DNA of 64,000 nt from Bubalus kerabau (GCF_029407905.1 NC_073633.1:27790501-27854500); one strand, 5' to 3'; shown: positions 46,609 to 58,006, numbered from the stretch's first letter. The notes: generated by a model from the letters alone, not told the origin. Translations and numbers: made by a program.

Positions 46609-46872
46609 TATATATGAGAGAGAAAGAGACAGAAAGGAAGAGGCTGATTCTCCTGGTGGAACTCAGAGGGCTTCAAGGAACAAACAGAGGATTAAGAGTT
46701 CTAATTCCTCTGCCAGTTAACCAACTCTCCTAAACCCCAACAGACAATAATAACCTGCCCTACCTCTACACATGGGAGCTGATCAGAGCTGAGGCTGTTT
46801 GCGGTCATCCTTACCAGACTTACCAAGGCAGACAGAGGCTATGACAGCTCTGAGCAGGCCAGGGAGCCCCAT
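46256..46872 (-). CDS. TRAV19: T-cell receptor alpha variable gene, TRAV19-like
   Basis: Leader exon 46824-46872 encodes MGLPGLLRAVIASVCL plus one base before GTAAGT. The intron is 269 bp, and the V exon 46256-46554 follows a TTCTTCTCTCTAG acceptor. The mature start AQKVTQNRSEISVLEKEDVT matches recalled human TRAV19 (AQKVTQAQTEISVVEKEDVT) better than TRAV14/DV4 (AQKITQTQ) or TRDV1 (AQKVTQAQSSVSM). Cys in LNCAYEANSYTYYLFWYKQ, PPSGEIIFLI, a KDQYFLNFQKATSS FR3, SQLEDSAMYFCALRD. No stops. A (TA)n tract lies in the intron only 20 bp before the acceptor. Position between TRAV18 and TRAV20 matches human order. The AQKVTQ group overlaps TRAV and TRDV use in other mammals, so delta-chain use is conceivable but not shown. 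Confidence 0.94.
46574..46613. repeat. (TA)n microsatellite in the TRAV19 intron
   Basis: About 18 TA units broken by a CAC, about 20 bp upstream of the TRAV19 splice acceptor in coding sense. Confidence 0.95.
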
Positions 46873-47074
46873 GCTGGACGTTCTTCCTCTGAGTGAAAGG
46901 CTCTGTGTTCTCTCTCAAATTCGGGTCGAGATGCCTGACCTGTGCCTGCCAGGGCACATGCACAGTGACTGAGCTGTGAGATGCTTCTGCATCAGAACAG
47001 GAAATGTAACTGGCTGAGATCAGTTTGCCTGTGTCATGCCATGGCTTGTGGATGTGGTTGGTGATTGTAACCTG

Positions 47075-47200
47075 CCTATTTAGACTTGAAAGTCACTTGG
47101 TCATATCTGACTCTTTGTGACTCCATGGACTGTAGCCCACCAGGCTCTTCTGTCCATGGGATTCTCCAGGCAAGAATATTGGAGTGGGTTGCCATGCTGT
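47075..47200 (-). repeat. Bov-tA SINE fragment
   Basis: Reverse fragment (GACTCTTTGTGACTCCATGG; CAAGAATATTGGAGTGGGTT). Confidence 0.88.
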
Positions 47201-47680
47201 AATTAAGTTAACAGCAGTTACATCAGGGCTGCATGCATATTCAGTCAATGCATCTAGGATAGACATATGTTTTGTGACAAAACAATTTATTATGATTATA
47301 GTGACCTCTGAGAACAAATAGTCATCCATTTTTGTATAGTTCCTTTTTGGGGGGAGGGATCTGCAGCCCAAATCTACAGTGAAATAAGCTCGCAAGTTTT
47401 TCTTTCATACAGGAAGATAAAACTGTTTACTCTCAATCATCATAGCTTTTCTTCCTACACTCCAAGGCATGGGTTTCTGGGGGAATTTACGCTGGGTAAA
47501 GGTCCTTGTCTGTTTAATGCAATCATAGCAAGTTTCCTGGTGGACAAAATTTGTCCAGCTCTATGTGTCTAACACTAATCAATAATGTGTGCTAAAATAA
47601 TCTTGCTTTTAAATATCCACCCTATAGTCAAAATGAGGACAAGCTCACCAGACCATGCATTCTTATTTCCTTATATCAGA
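47201..47680. other. Intergenic, nothing recognised
   Basis: No gene signal. Confidence 0.45.
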
Positions 47681-47681
47681 A

Positions 47682-47915
47682 ATGTAGCCCTAGAGGCTGC
47701 GTGCCACGACTCCTGAGCCCATGCGCTGCCACACTGAAGCCCGTGAGCCTGGAGCCTGTGCTCTGCAACGAGAAGCCACCGCACTGAGAAGCCCATACAC
47801 TGCAGTGAAGAGTGACCTCCATTCACTGCAACTGGAGAGAGCCCAAGTTCAGGAACAAAGACCCAGCTGAAGCAAAAATAAAATAAACAAATAAATAATA
47901 AAAGAAACATAGCCA
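47682..47915 (+). repeat. CHR-type SINE 3' part
   Basis: GAGCCTGTGCTCTGCAACGA, GAAGCCACCGCACTGAGAAG and an (AAATAA)n tail, typical of artiodactyl CHR elements. Confidence 0.75.
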
Positions 47916-48422
47916 CTCAAAAGTCACAAATGCTTTTTCATCCCACGGCTGCAGCAGCTCCAGTTCAAAGGCTTTCACTGAAAACAGCCCCTCAATAGCG
48001 TTACGTCTCAGCCACATGCAGACTGGTATGTGATTTGCTTGGTACTTCTGTGTTGGTTCATGATTATGATTCAGGTGACGCAGCTTTTAATCATCTATTT
48101 CTTTTCTCTAAATGAATTATTAATTCTGTGGCATCTAATATCCATCTTACATTATGAGAAAAATAGATTTTTTTTTAAAAAGTCAGTCTAGAGAAGAGAG
48201 GAATCTTTCTGGCTGAACAGGGGTGCTTCTGGGGATTGGAGCTTGGGTCTTCTTTAAGACTGACATCCACCCTATTATCCCCGTAGAGCAATTTCCAACC
48301 TCCTGAGTTTCTAGGATAAGACCTGAGCTTGATTGGTTTTCCTGAAAAACTCTAAATGTAAACTAACCTCTGATCAAGGAGAGAATATACCTCTTTCTGA
48401 CTTCAGCCTCCTGCTGTCCTTG

Positions 48423-48461
48423 GGTTTGTGCTCAGCTCCCCCGCAGCCCTCTCTCACTGTG
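48423..48461 (-). other. RSS with 23-bp spacer of TRAV18 copy A
   Basis: Coding-strand heptamer CACAGTG (48455-48461), 23-bp spacer, nonamer GCACAAACC (48423-48431). Confidence 0.95.
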
Positions 48462-48927
48462 TCACTCAGAGCACAGTAGTACACGGCCGAGTCTGATGCT
48501 TGCACTGCCCGTTTCTGCAGGTGGAAGGAGCTGTCACTCCTAACAACAGTGGCCTGAAAACCTTCATGCTCTACCTTCTTGTCTGCTGTTAAGCCCTTCA
48601 TGAGGAATTGAGGAGCTTTGTTGAGATGCTGGACGTACCAGAAAAGATAGGGAGCCAAATTAGCAGTCTGGTAAGTGCAGTTCAGGGTCAGGAGAGCCCC
48701 CTCTGAGACAGTCACTGGGCCTTCTGTCTGGTTCACTGAGTCACCATTGGTCCCTCCTACAAGAGAATCACTTTGTTATAGTAGAAACGTACAGGAGGAG
48801 TTTTCAGCCAGAGAAGAAAAATAAAACTTACCTGTTATCATAGGAAAATGAAAAATCATTTTAGGACAAAATGCTACTTACCAAGTATTAAGAAGATGAC
48901 AAGAACTGAGTGAGTGGCAGAAAACAT
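48462..48927 (-). CDS. TRAV18: T-cell receptor alpha variable gene, TRAV18-like copy A
   Basis: Leader exon 48882-48927 encodes MFSATHSVLVIFLIL plus one base before GTAAGT. The intron is 125 bp, and the V exon 48462-48756 starts after TTGTAG. The mature start GDSVNQTEGPVTVSEGALLT compares with recalled human TRAV18 (GDSVTQTEGPVTLPERAALT). TRAV9-2 shares GDSVTQMEGPVTL, but the FWYVQ-LNK segment and YYCAL end favour TRAV18. Cys in LNCTYQ, CDR1 around TANLAPY, Trp in LFWYVQHLNKAPQ, GFQATVVRSDSSFHLQK in FR3, AVYYCALSD before the RSS. No stops; predicted functional. It is the most diverged of the three copies, both in sequence and in the DNA around it. Confidence 0.92.
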
Positions 48928-49139
48928 TCTGGCAACAGTCCTTGTTCCCTAGAAACATCAAATCTAGCAAAGTTAGTCTCTGGCTGGATGTTACAGAAGC
49001 TCCTCACACAAAACCGGGAACCCTTTTCTGCACAGCAGCAGTCAACTGTCTTGTGGCTAGAGTAGGCAAGTCAAACCAGCTCCTGAATACAAAAAGGAAT
49101 AGCATCTGAAGGAAGCCCTGCTCTCTGGTGGCGATCTTA

Positions 49140-49166
49140 AAGATTACACCACAGTCATATCTGACC
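49140..49166 (-). promoter_or_regulatory. Conserved RUNX-like upstream element, TRAV18 A
   Basis: ACCACAG at 49148-49154, about 221 bp upstream of the ATG. It is kept at the equivalent place in copies B and C. The string fits a RUNX core (TGTGGT on the other strand). Confidence 0.4.
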
Positions 49167-49167
49167 T

Positions 49168-50198
49168 CAGTTCAGTTCAGTCGCCCTGCTGCTGCTGCTG
49201 CGTCCCTTCAGTCGTGTCCGACTCTGTGCGACCCTATAGATGGCAGCCAACCAGGCTTCCTGTCCCTGGGATTCTCCAGGCAAGAACACTGGAGTGGGTT
49301 GCCATTTCCTTCTCCAATGCATGAAAGTGAAAAGTGAAAGTGAAGTCGCTCAGTCGTGTCCGACTCTTAGCGGCCCCATGGACTGTAGCCTACCAGGCTC
49401 CTCCGCCCATGGGATTTTCCAGGCAAGAGTACTGGAGTGGGGTGCCATTGCCTTCTCCAGTTCAGTCGCTCAGTTGTGTCCAACTCTTTGCGACCCCATG
49501 GACAGGAGCAGGCCAGGCTTCCTTGTCCAACACCAGCTCCCGGAGCTTGCTCAAAGCCATGTCCATTGAGTCGGTGATGCCATCCAACCATCTCATCTTC
49601 TGTCGTCCCCTTCTCCTCCTGCCTTCAATCTTTCCCAGCACCAGGGTCTTTTCCAATGAGTCAGCTCTTTGCATCAGGTGTCCAAAGTATTGGAGCTTCA
49701 ACTTCAGCATCAGTCCTTCCAGTGAACATTCAAAACTGATTTGTTTTAGGACTGACTGGTTTGATCTCCTTGCAGTCCAAGGAGCTCTCAAGAGCCAAGG
49801 GGCTTTCTTTTGAAGACCACAGTTCAAAAGCATCAATTTTTCAGCGCTCAGCTTTCTTTTCGGTCCAACTCTCACATCCATACATGACTACAGGAAAAAC
49901 CATAGGTTTGACTATACGGACCTTTGTCAGAAAAGTAATGTCTCTGCTTTTTAATATTCTGTCTGTGTTGGTCATAGCTTTTCTTCCAAGTAGTGTCTTT
50001 TAATTTCATGTCTGCAGTCACCATTCGCAGTGACTTTGGATCCCTAGAATTTTGGATTTTGATTTTGGATCCCTAGAAAATAAAGTCTGTCACTGTTTCC
50101 ATTGTTTCCCCATCTATTTGCCATGAAGTGATGGGATGGGATACCATGATCTTAGTTTTTGAATGCTTAGTTTAAAGCCAGCTTTTTCACTGTCCTCA
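49168..50198 (-). repeat. BovB 3' fragment with nested BOVA2 SINE, unit A only
   Basis: BovB tail in reverse (49168-49184 and 49470 to about 50198) split by a SINE at 49185-49458. The SINE is flanked by AGTTCAGTCGC on both sides (49174-49184 and 49459-49469). The insertion is missing at the same site in units B and C, where the sequence runs straight through. Confidence 0.92.
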
Positions 50199-50642
50199 TC
50201 CTGACCTGCTCCTGACCTAGTCTTCCTGATGATAGTTTGTGGGGTACACACAGGAGACTGGGTCAGGACTCTAAGAGGAGAGCCCTAAACACAAACATGC
50301 TTTGGGAAACGTTCCATTATTACATCCATCATTTTCTGTGTGGTATGGTATCTCTAGCTTTGCAAATAATGCCAGTTAACAATTTTTAGGAGGAATGGTC
50401 AGAGGGTTTCTTCTTTCCATATGTCTCCATGATTCCCATGGGTCAGGAAAGGCCCCCTTCTGCATGGAAAGCACTCCCTCCTCTCCCTAGACCTTCACCT
50501 GAATTCGCTCTATTCATCCCCAAGACACAGCCCACATGCTGCTGGAATGTTGGAATGTTGCATAATGTTGGAAACATTATCTCAGTCAGGTCTCAAATAA
50601 CGTGTAGCTGAGTGAGCAGTAACTACCCCTGTGCCGTGTGCT

Positions 50643-50858
50643 CTGCTCAGCTGCTCAGTTGTGTCTGACTCTTTGTGGCCCTAGAGACTATAGCCTGCCA
50701 GGCTCCTCTGTCCCTGGGATTTCCAGGCAAGAATACTAGAGTGGCTTGCCATGCCTCCTTCAAGGGACCTTCCCAACACGGGGATTGAGCCAGAGTCTCC
50801 TGCATCTCCCGCATTGCAGGTGGACTCTTTACACATCTGAGCCACCAGATCATTTAAG
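50643..50858 (-). repeat. Bov-tA SINE, unit A only
   Basis: Reverse SINE (GCTCAGTTGTGTCTGACTCT ... ATCTGAGCCACCAGATCATT). No counterpart at the matching place of unit B. Confidence 0.88.
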
Positions 50859-50859
50859 G

Positions 50860-52068
50860 CAGATCTCATCTAATGTGTGGTTGAATGAGCAGGTTATTAC
50901 CCCTATCCATCATAAAATGACATATTTGTAAAATTAAAAAATAAATTGCTGTTACTTCTTTTTACTGATAAAGGTAGAGTTGACCTTCCAACTAGAAAAC
51001 TGGACAAAATATATGAAACAAGCTGTGTATCTTGGACATCAGGTGGCACAGAGATAAGGAAAACACGTGAGATGAGCCAGGACATCGCCCAGCTCTCTTC
51101 ATGGAGGCAGCTTCTAGGCACCAGTGCATGAGGGATTTAACAAAAATGGCCCAACTGTCTCACTGTAAAATGAAATAATATTTTGGAGATCCTCAGGAAC
51201 CTAGAAATTTGTGGACCAGTGTACCAGAGAGGAGGGATGAGGGCAAAAGAGAGAGAGGAAGAGAGACGAGGGCAAAGAGGTGGGGGGAGGCGTCACTGTG
51301 AATCTTGGACTGAGCACAGATCTGTAACTAAAGAGAGAAGACTCCATGAGTTTGGTAAACCTCCCTGAAGGGGCCTCCTTTGGGGCCCTGGACCCTACTT
51401 GGATGACAAGCCACCTTACACCTCTAGCCTCATGAGACCTTACTTAGGTAACCTGGTTCTTGAAACGTCTTTTTACCTCTTGTCACATTCTTGCTTTAAT
51501 TCAACTAAGTATCTTTTTTAGAATGTCAGGTTTAGATGGTTAGTATGTTAGCCGGGCACTCTTCATTCCTGAGGCGTGTGTGGCATCAATCTGTCTTCTG
51601 TTTGTTTGTTTGTCTTATTAGGGATTCAGGGATCTCAATGGAAAGAACTGTTGGCTCAGTGTCTGTCAGCCTGTTTGCGTAGTTTCTTGTGCAATTATTT
51701 GTGCTAGTGAAGCGAACCCAGCAGAAGATTTAATGGGGTCATCTCATAGCTTGTTCTTTTCTCCAGGATAGGGTTTACTTTATGCAAAGTCTGACTATAT
51801 TATGGTAGGAATTGTTGCCATTGTTCTTTGCTGACATAAACCATTTTAAGGCATGGGAACGTGTGGCTGCAGACAGCTGTGAGGTTGCCTTAAACGGGCT
51901 CTCAGGGCAGCATTGTCAATCCAGTAACAATGGCTGTGACTAAGTCAGTTGAACTCAAGAATAGTCTTCTTCAAATGTGCCTTTTTTCACCTACAGAGAT
52001 TATCTCACCAGTTAAAATGAATTTTGTTATTTCTTACCAAAACTGGGATCATTTTTAATGCACATCTG
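50860..52068. other. Non-coding part of unit A
   Basis: Upstream flank shared among A, B and C; purine-rich near 51230-51290. No gene found. Confidence 0.5.
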
Positions 52069-52069
52069 T

Positions 52070-52214
52070 TTGCTGAGCTGTTCTTTTTGTTTGTTTTTTG
52101 TCTGTGCAATCTTAGTTTAGGCTTGTGGGATCTAGTTCCCTGACCAGGGATCGAACCCGGGCTTCCTACAATGTGAGTACAGAGTTCTACTCACTGAACC
52201 AGCCCTCCACCTAA
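52070..52214 (-). repeat. CHR-type SINE, unit A
   Basis: TGACCAGGGATCGAACCCGG and flanks, the reversed head of an artiodactyl CHR SINE. Shared with unit B (57868-58004), so older than the duplication. Confidence 0.75.
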
Positions 52215-52421
52215 AATTAGAATCTTGAGTTGAAGTTATCATGTTGGCAGGACTCTCTGGCTCAGCAGATCACCTAGATTCTCTGAAACTCTTGTGCATT
52301 TTCAGGAATCCCTAGCTTCCAGCATTCATTCTGGAAATTTACAGGGTTGTCTGCAATGTGGAAACCAAAATCAGATACAATTCCTATCTCAAATTGCTTT
52401 CAGTTGATTGAAAAGCAGGTA

Positions 52422-52424
<3 letters not shown>

Positions 52425-52452
<28 letters not shown>
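52425..52452. repeat. Poly-A run, unit A
   Basis: About 27 A. The matching place in B is A11 followed by (TA)n. Confidence 0.9.
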
Positions 52453-52455
<3 letters not shown>

Positions 52456-52561
52456 TATGCCCCCTCTGTACTTCCACTAGCCTGACCCCAATACATGAAA
52501 TGAGGAATCAGACTGAAAGTAGAGAGCTGATATAGTTACCACCAGGGGAATAAAACCTGCT

Positions 52562-52830
52562 GCTGCTGCTAAGTCACTTCAGTTGTGTCCAACTCTGTGC
52601 AACCCCATAGATGGCAGCCCACCAGGCTCCCCTGTCCCTGGGATTCTCCAGGCAAGAACACTGGAGTGAGTTTCCATTTCCTTCTGCAATGCATGAAAGG
52701 GAAAAGTGAAAGTGAAGTCGCTCAGTCGTGTACAACTCCTAGTGATCCCATGGACTGCAGCCTACCAGGCTCCTCTGTCCATGGGATTTTCCAGGCAAGA
52801 GTACTGGAGTGGGGTGCCATTGCCTTCTCC
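52562..52830 (-). mobile_element. BOVA2 SINE, unit A only, 12-bp target duplication
   Basis: Flanked by ATAAAACCTGCT at 52550-52561 and 52831-52842. Unit B at about 58335 has one uninterrupted ATAAAACCTGCT, which is the empty site. Confidence 0.95.
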
Positions 52831-53107
52831 ATAAAACCTGCTAGAATACTTTTTCCCCCACAGTTAAGATTTATTTTTGTTCTTTCATCTCCCTCTCCAT
52901 TTCTGTGGCCTGTTTATTAAGATGTGAACCCCCAGTGCTCAGGTGCCCAGCACCCAGTGTGCAGGACTCTAGGATGTCAGGGAGGAAGGCAGTGCTTACC
53001 TTCAGGTGGGTGTCTAGATTCACCCTAAGTGATGATGGTGACTATATCTGCCAAGACCATGAAACTACTATAACTATTAAACTCTGCATTTAAGTAGTTG
53101 TGTGTAT

Positions 53108-53322
53108 AAATTGGGTTTCCCCAGTAGCTCAGCAGTAAAGAATCTGCCTGCCAATTGAGGAGATGAGGGTTCAATCCCTGGGTCAGGAAGATCTCCTGGA
53201 GGAGAAAATAGCAACCCACTCCAGTATTCTGCCTGGAAAATTCCATGGACAGAGGAGCCTGGCAGGCTACAGTCCACAGGATTGGACGCCACTTAGCAAC
53301 TGAGCACCAGACACAATACACA
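53108..53322 (+). repeat. Bov-tA SINE, shared by A and B
   Basis: Sense SINE with a head variant (CCCCAGTAGCTCAGCAGTAA). The same element lies at 58612-58818 in B. Confidence 0.9.
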
Positions 53323-53324
53323 CA

Positions 53325-53735
53325 TGCCTATAAATTATGAAATGACAATGATTCTGTATCCTGGCCACATCTCACAGACTGCCCAGCAGTAAAACAGACA
53401 TGTCTTCCCACCTGCTGTGCCCACCACTGTCCTTCCAGAAAGTCTGCTTCTGGAAGTTGCAGATGGGAGTTCAGCCTGAAAAGATGAGGGGACACTCTGT
53501 GCAATGGGCAAGATTGTTGCAGAGACACAGAGAGTGACCAAAGTGGTTCCGCATTCCTGCTCATGAGCAGAGGAGTGTGGAGATGTTCCTGCTTGGTGAG
53601 TGGGTGGTAATTTCTCCTAGTCTCTTGAGCAGGTGAAAAGCCCACTCCACTGCCAAGATAGCTTATTGTAAGGGTACATAAATACTTCTTCCACATGTCT
53701 GAAATATGACTGACTGATGAATTAATTTCCCCTGC
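53325..53735. other. Non-coding part of unit A, shared with B
   Basis: Unique-looking sequence, with counterpart 58822-59230 in B. The 122-codon reverse frame is not conserved in the copy, so no gene is called. Confidence 0.5.
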
Positions 53736-53736
53736 T

Positions 53737-54965
53737 TTTGCTGTTGTTCAGTCCCTAGATCATGTCTGACTCTTTACGACCCCAGGAACTGCAGCACATC
53801 CGGCTTCCCTGTCCTTCATTATCTCCAAGAGTTTGCTCAAACTCATGTCCATTGAGTCAGTGATGCCATCTAACCATCTTATCTTATGTCACCTTCTTCT
53901 CCTCTTGCCCTCAATCTTTCCCATCATCAGTGTCTTCTCCAGTGAATCGGTTCTTTGCAATCAAGTGGCCAAAGAATTGGAGCTTCAGTTTCAGTATTCT
54001 AGCAGGTTTTATTCCACTGGTGGTAACTGCATCAGAATTCCAGATTCAAGATTGCCGCTTAGGCTTCTTTATGGTCCAACTCTTACATCCATACATGATT
54101 ACTGGGTAAACCATAGCTCTGACTATAGGGACCTTTGTCGGTAAAGAAATGTCTCTGCTTTTTAATACACTGTCTAGGTTAGTCACGTCTTTTCTTCCAA
54201 GGATCAAGTGTCTTTTAAGTTCATGGCTGCAATCACCATCTGCAGTGACTTTGGAACCCAAGAAAATAAAATCTGTCATTGTTTCCACTTTTTCCCCATC
54301 TATTTGCCACAAAGTGATGGGACCAGATGCCATAATCTCAGTTTTCTGAATGTTGAGTTTTAATCCAGCTTTTACATTCTCCTCTTTAACCCTCATCAAG
54401 AGGCGCTTCAGTTTCTCTTCACTTTCTGCCATTAGAGTGGTACCATCTGCATATCTGAGATTGTTAATATTTCTCCTGGGAAACTTGATTCCAGATTGTG
54501 AATCATCCAGCCCAGCATTTCGCATGGTCTACTCTGCATATAAGTTAAATAAGCAGGGTGACAATATATAGCCTTGAAGTACTCGTTTTCCAAATTTGAA
54601 CCAGTTCATTGTTCCATGTGCAGTACCAACTCTTGCTTCTTGTCCTGCATACAGGTTTTTTGGGTATTCCCATCTCTTTAAGAATTTTCCACAGTTTGTT
54701 GTGATCCACACAATCAAAGCCTTTAGCACAGTCAATGAAGCAGAAGTAGATTTTTTTTTTTAATTCCATTGCTTTTTTCTGTGATCCAGCTGGTGTTAGT
54801 AATTTGATCTTTGGTTCCTCTGCCTTTTCTAAACTCAGCTTGTACATCTGAAGTTCTCAGTTCCCGGACTGCTGAAGCATAGCTTGAAGGATTTTGAGCA
54901 TAATCTTGCTAACATGTGAAATGAGTGCAGTTGTATGGTAATTTGAACATTCTTTGGCATTCATT
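53737..54965 (-). repeat. BovB LINE fragment, unit A
   Basis: Reverse BovB with decayed RT (YADGTTLMAESE, active site altered) and a 3' domain with several deletions. Counterpart at 59236-60670 in B. Confidence 0.93.
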
Positions 54966-55635
54966 TCCATGAGATGAGGTTATTAGCAAAGAGAATATCC
55001 TGTACCCAGTTTGAATACAAACAATACACACAACACCTGTGATATTTACAGAGTGGGCTGCTCTGATCCACAGGGCCCTTGACAGAAGGAATATCTTCTC
55101 AGAAACTCTCCTCCTGGAACTTACTTAGGCAGCAGGATTTCTGGAGCAACCAGAAGGGATGGAAAAGTCAAGGAAAGAGAGAATAAAGCTCCAGTCACTG
55201 AAGATGGAGCATTTGCAGGTGAAACTCAGCAGGATACACAATCTTGGCCTGAATTTTAAAAACCAGAGACTAGCTTCCTGGTCACATAGTCATCCATCAA
55301 CAATGTGCCCTGGAATTTTCCTTAACACATTGTGAAATATTTCAGCATATATAATCTGAATTGTCATTGAAGAGTTAATGTCACTTTAAGGGATTCTATC
55401 TAGGGGGATGTGGATGGGCTGAAAACAGGCATTTCTGGAGAAAAGTTCTTAGGTTCCTTTTTGCACTATCCTGCTCCAGATTCCTCTCTGTAGGGCAACT
55501 GAAGAATTCCTAGGTCCTTGGCTCTGAGGAGCAGACCTGGAAGTGCTTTGACAATACCTCTAGCATAGCACACTGGAGAGAGAAACAACAACCCCTTGCA
55601 GGGCTGCCCACAGCCAGAGCCCCATCTGCACTCGG

Positions 55636-55674
55636 GGTTTGTGCTCAGCTCCCCTGCAGCCCTCTCTCACTGTG
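55636..55674 (-). other. RSS with 23-bp spacer of TRAV18 copy B
   Basis: Heptamer CACAGTG (55668-55674), 23-bp spacer, nonamer GCACAAACC (55636-55644). Confidence 0.95.
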
Positions 55675-56146
55675 TCACTCAGAGCACAGTAGTACACAGC
55701 CGAGTCTGATGCTTGCACTGCCTGTTTCTGCAGGTGGAAGGAGCTGTCACTCCTATCAAGAGTGGCCTGAAAACCTTCATGCTCTACCTTCTTGTCTGCT
55801 GTTAAGCTCATCAGGAGGAGTTGAGGAGCTTTGTTGAGATGCTGGACGTACCAGAAAAGATAGGAAGTTGAATATGTGGCCTGGTAAGTGCAGTTCAGGG
55901 TCATGAGAGCCCCCTCTGAGACAGTCACTGGGCCTTCTGTCTGGTTCACTGAGTCACCATTGGTCCTTCCTGGAACAGAATCACTTTGTTATGGTAGAAA
56001 TGTACAAGAGAGGAGTTTCAGTCAGAGAAGAAAAATAAAGCTTACCCATAATTATAAGAAAATGAAAAATCATTAACATTTGGAATAAAATGTTACTTAC
56101 TGAATATTAAGATGATCAGAAGAACTGAGTGAGTGGCAGAATGCAT
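55675..56146 (-). CDS. TRAV18: T-cell receptor alpha variable gene, TRAV18-like copy B
   Basis: Leader exon 56101-56146 encodes MHSATHSVLLIILIF plus one base before GTAAGT. The intron is 131 bp, and the V exon 55675-55969 starts after a TTCCAG acceptor. The join gives RRTNGDSVNQTEGP; recalled human TRAV18 has FRRTSGDSVTQTEGP, a close match over the leader end. Cys in LNCTYQ, CDR1 ATYSTSY, FWYVQHLNKAPQLLLMSLTA, GFQATLDRSDSSFHLQK, AVYYCALSD. No stop or frameshift and a good RSS. Against copy A it differs mainly around CDR1, at the end of FR2 (LLLM for FLMK) and in FR3 (LDRSD for VVRSD). Confidence 0.94.
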
Positions 56147-56317
56147 GTTCGCAAAAGAAAACGATCCTTGTGCCCTGGAATACACCAGTCAAACAAATAT
56201 AGTCTCCATCTGGATGTTATAGAAGCTCCTCGCTAAGAAACTGAGAGCCCCTTTCTGTACTTCAGCAATATTCTCTCTTGTGGCTACAAAGCAAGCAAGT
56301 GAAACCAGCTCCTGAAT

Positions 56318-56390
56318 ACAATGAGGAACCGCATCTGAAGGAAGCCCCGCCCTCCGGTGGTGATCGTGAAAACTGCACCACAGTGCGGTC
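56318..56390 (-). promoter_or_regulatory. Conserved upstream block, TRAV18 B
   Basis: AACCGCA near 56326 and ACCACAG at 56377-56383 (231 bp upstream of the ATG), both RUNX-like and conserved in C; the second also in A. Confidence 0.4.
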
Positions 56391-56469
56391 TGACCTATTC
56401 CTGCTGATAATAGCTTGTGGGGTACATACAGGAGAAGGGGACAGGACCCTAAGAAGAGAGTCCTAAACA

Positions 56470-57866
56470 TAAGCATGCTTAGGGAAATATTCCAATATTA
56501 CTTCCATAACTTTTTGCATGGTACAGGTATCTCTAGCTTCGCAAGAAACCCCAGTTACACTTTCCAAATGGAATATTCAGAGGTTTCTTCCTTGCATGTG
56601 TCTCTGATTCCCATGGGTCAGAGAAGGAGCCCTCTGTATGGAAAGTGCTCCCTCCTCTCCCCAAGTCATTTCTCTGAAGTAGTTATATTCATGTTGACTC
56701 TGTCAACATGCCGTGGAGAAAATTTTATCTAAGGCAGGTGTCAAATAATGTGTAGTTAAGTGATAAGGTTATTATCCTGATTTATCATTGAAAGATATAT
56801 TTGTAAAACACAATAAAAGTAAAATATGTGACTTCTTTTTCACTGATAACGGTAGAGTTGATCTTCCAATTGGAAAACTATTTTTGGACCTTGAACATCA
56901 GGTAGCACAGAGATAAGGAAAACAGATGAGATTAGCACTGACATTACCCAGCTTACTTCATGGAGGCAGCTTCCAGGCACCAGTGCATGAGGGGTTTACC
57001 AAAAATAGTGCAGCTGTCTCACTGTGGGATTGAGACAGGATAGGAGACTGGAGATCCTGAAATACCTAAAAATTGTGGACCTCTGTACCTGAGAGGAGGA
57101 ATGTTGACAAAAAAAGAGAGAGAGAGAGAGAGATAAGCCCAAGATAGGGGTTGGGGGGGAGAGTGGGGGCTGGGGGGATTTGGACCATCCTTGGATGACG
57201 GCAACCTTACACGTTTAGCCTCATGAGGGACAGGTGGCCTTACTTAGGTAACCTGTTTCTTGAAACGTCTTTTTACCTCTTGTCACATAGTTGTTTTAAT
57301 TCAACCAAGTATTTTTTTTTTAGAATGTCAAGTTTAGATGCTTAATATATTAGCCAGGCACTCTTCATTCCTGAGGTGCATGTGTGGCATTGATCTGTCT
57401 TCTGTTCGTTTGTTTGTTTTCTTAGGGATTCAGGAGTCTCAATGGAAAGAACTGCTGGCTCAGTGTCTGTCAGCCTGTTTGTCTGGTTTCCTGTGCAATT
57501 ATTTGTGCCAGTGAAGCAAACCCAGCAGAAGATTTAATGGGGTCATCTCATAGCTTGTTCTTTTCTCTAGGATTGGGTTTACTTTATGTAAAGTCTAGCT
57601 ATAATATGGCAAGAAGTCAAAAGGTTGTTCTTTGGTGACATAAGCCATTTTAAGGCATGGGAACTTTGTGTCTGCAGACAGCTGTGAGGTGTCTTACATG
57701 GGCGCTCAATGTTGTCAATCCAGTAACAATGGCTGTGACTAAGTCAGTTGAAAAGAACAGTCTTCTTCAAATGTGCATTTTTCACCTACTGAGATTTTCT
57801 CATCAGTTAAAATGAACTTTGTTATTTCTTACCAAAACTGGGATCATTTAAATGCACATCTGTTTG
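56470..57866. other. Non-coding part of unit B
   Basis: Shared flank with A and C. A (GA)n lies at about 57114-57132 and a G-rich patch at 57148-57180. No gene. Confidence 0.5.
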
Positions 57867-57867
57867 C

Positions 57868-58006
57868 TGAGCTGTTCGTTTGTTTTTTGTTGGCACCAGG
57901 TCTTAGTTTAGGCGTGTGGGATCCAGTTCTCTGACCAGGGATCGAACCTGGGCCTCCTGCAATGTGAGTGCAGAGTCCCAGTCACTGAACCAACCCTCCA
58001 CCTAAA
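57868..58006 (-). repeat. CHR-type SINE, unit B
   Basis: Counterpart of 52070-52214 (TGACCAGGGATCGAACCTGG). Confidence 0.75.

Larger units (their letters stand above)
48190..54995. repeat. Tandem unit A (TRAV18-bearing)
   Basis: First copy of a tandem array. It matches units B and C in the V gene, the promoter flank, and the block with ATCTGTCTTCTGTTTGTTTG near 51588, and matches B in the SINE and BovB piece near the right end (unit C's corresponding part is off-window). It is longer because of copy-specific SINE/BovB insertions. The left edge is blurred by divergence. Confidence 0.8.

Noticed and set aside
46256..46872. TRAV14/DV4 or TRDV1 as identity of the gene at 46.5 kb
   Set aside because: The AQKVTQ..EISVxEKEDVTL start and the place between TRAV18 and TRAV20 fit TRAV19.
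53328..53696. 122-codon minus frame in unit A
   Set aside because: The duplicated counterpart in unit B does not keep the frame, so no coding constraint.
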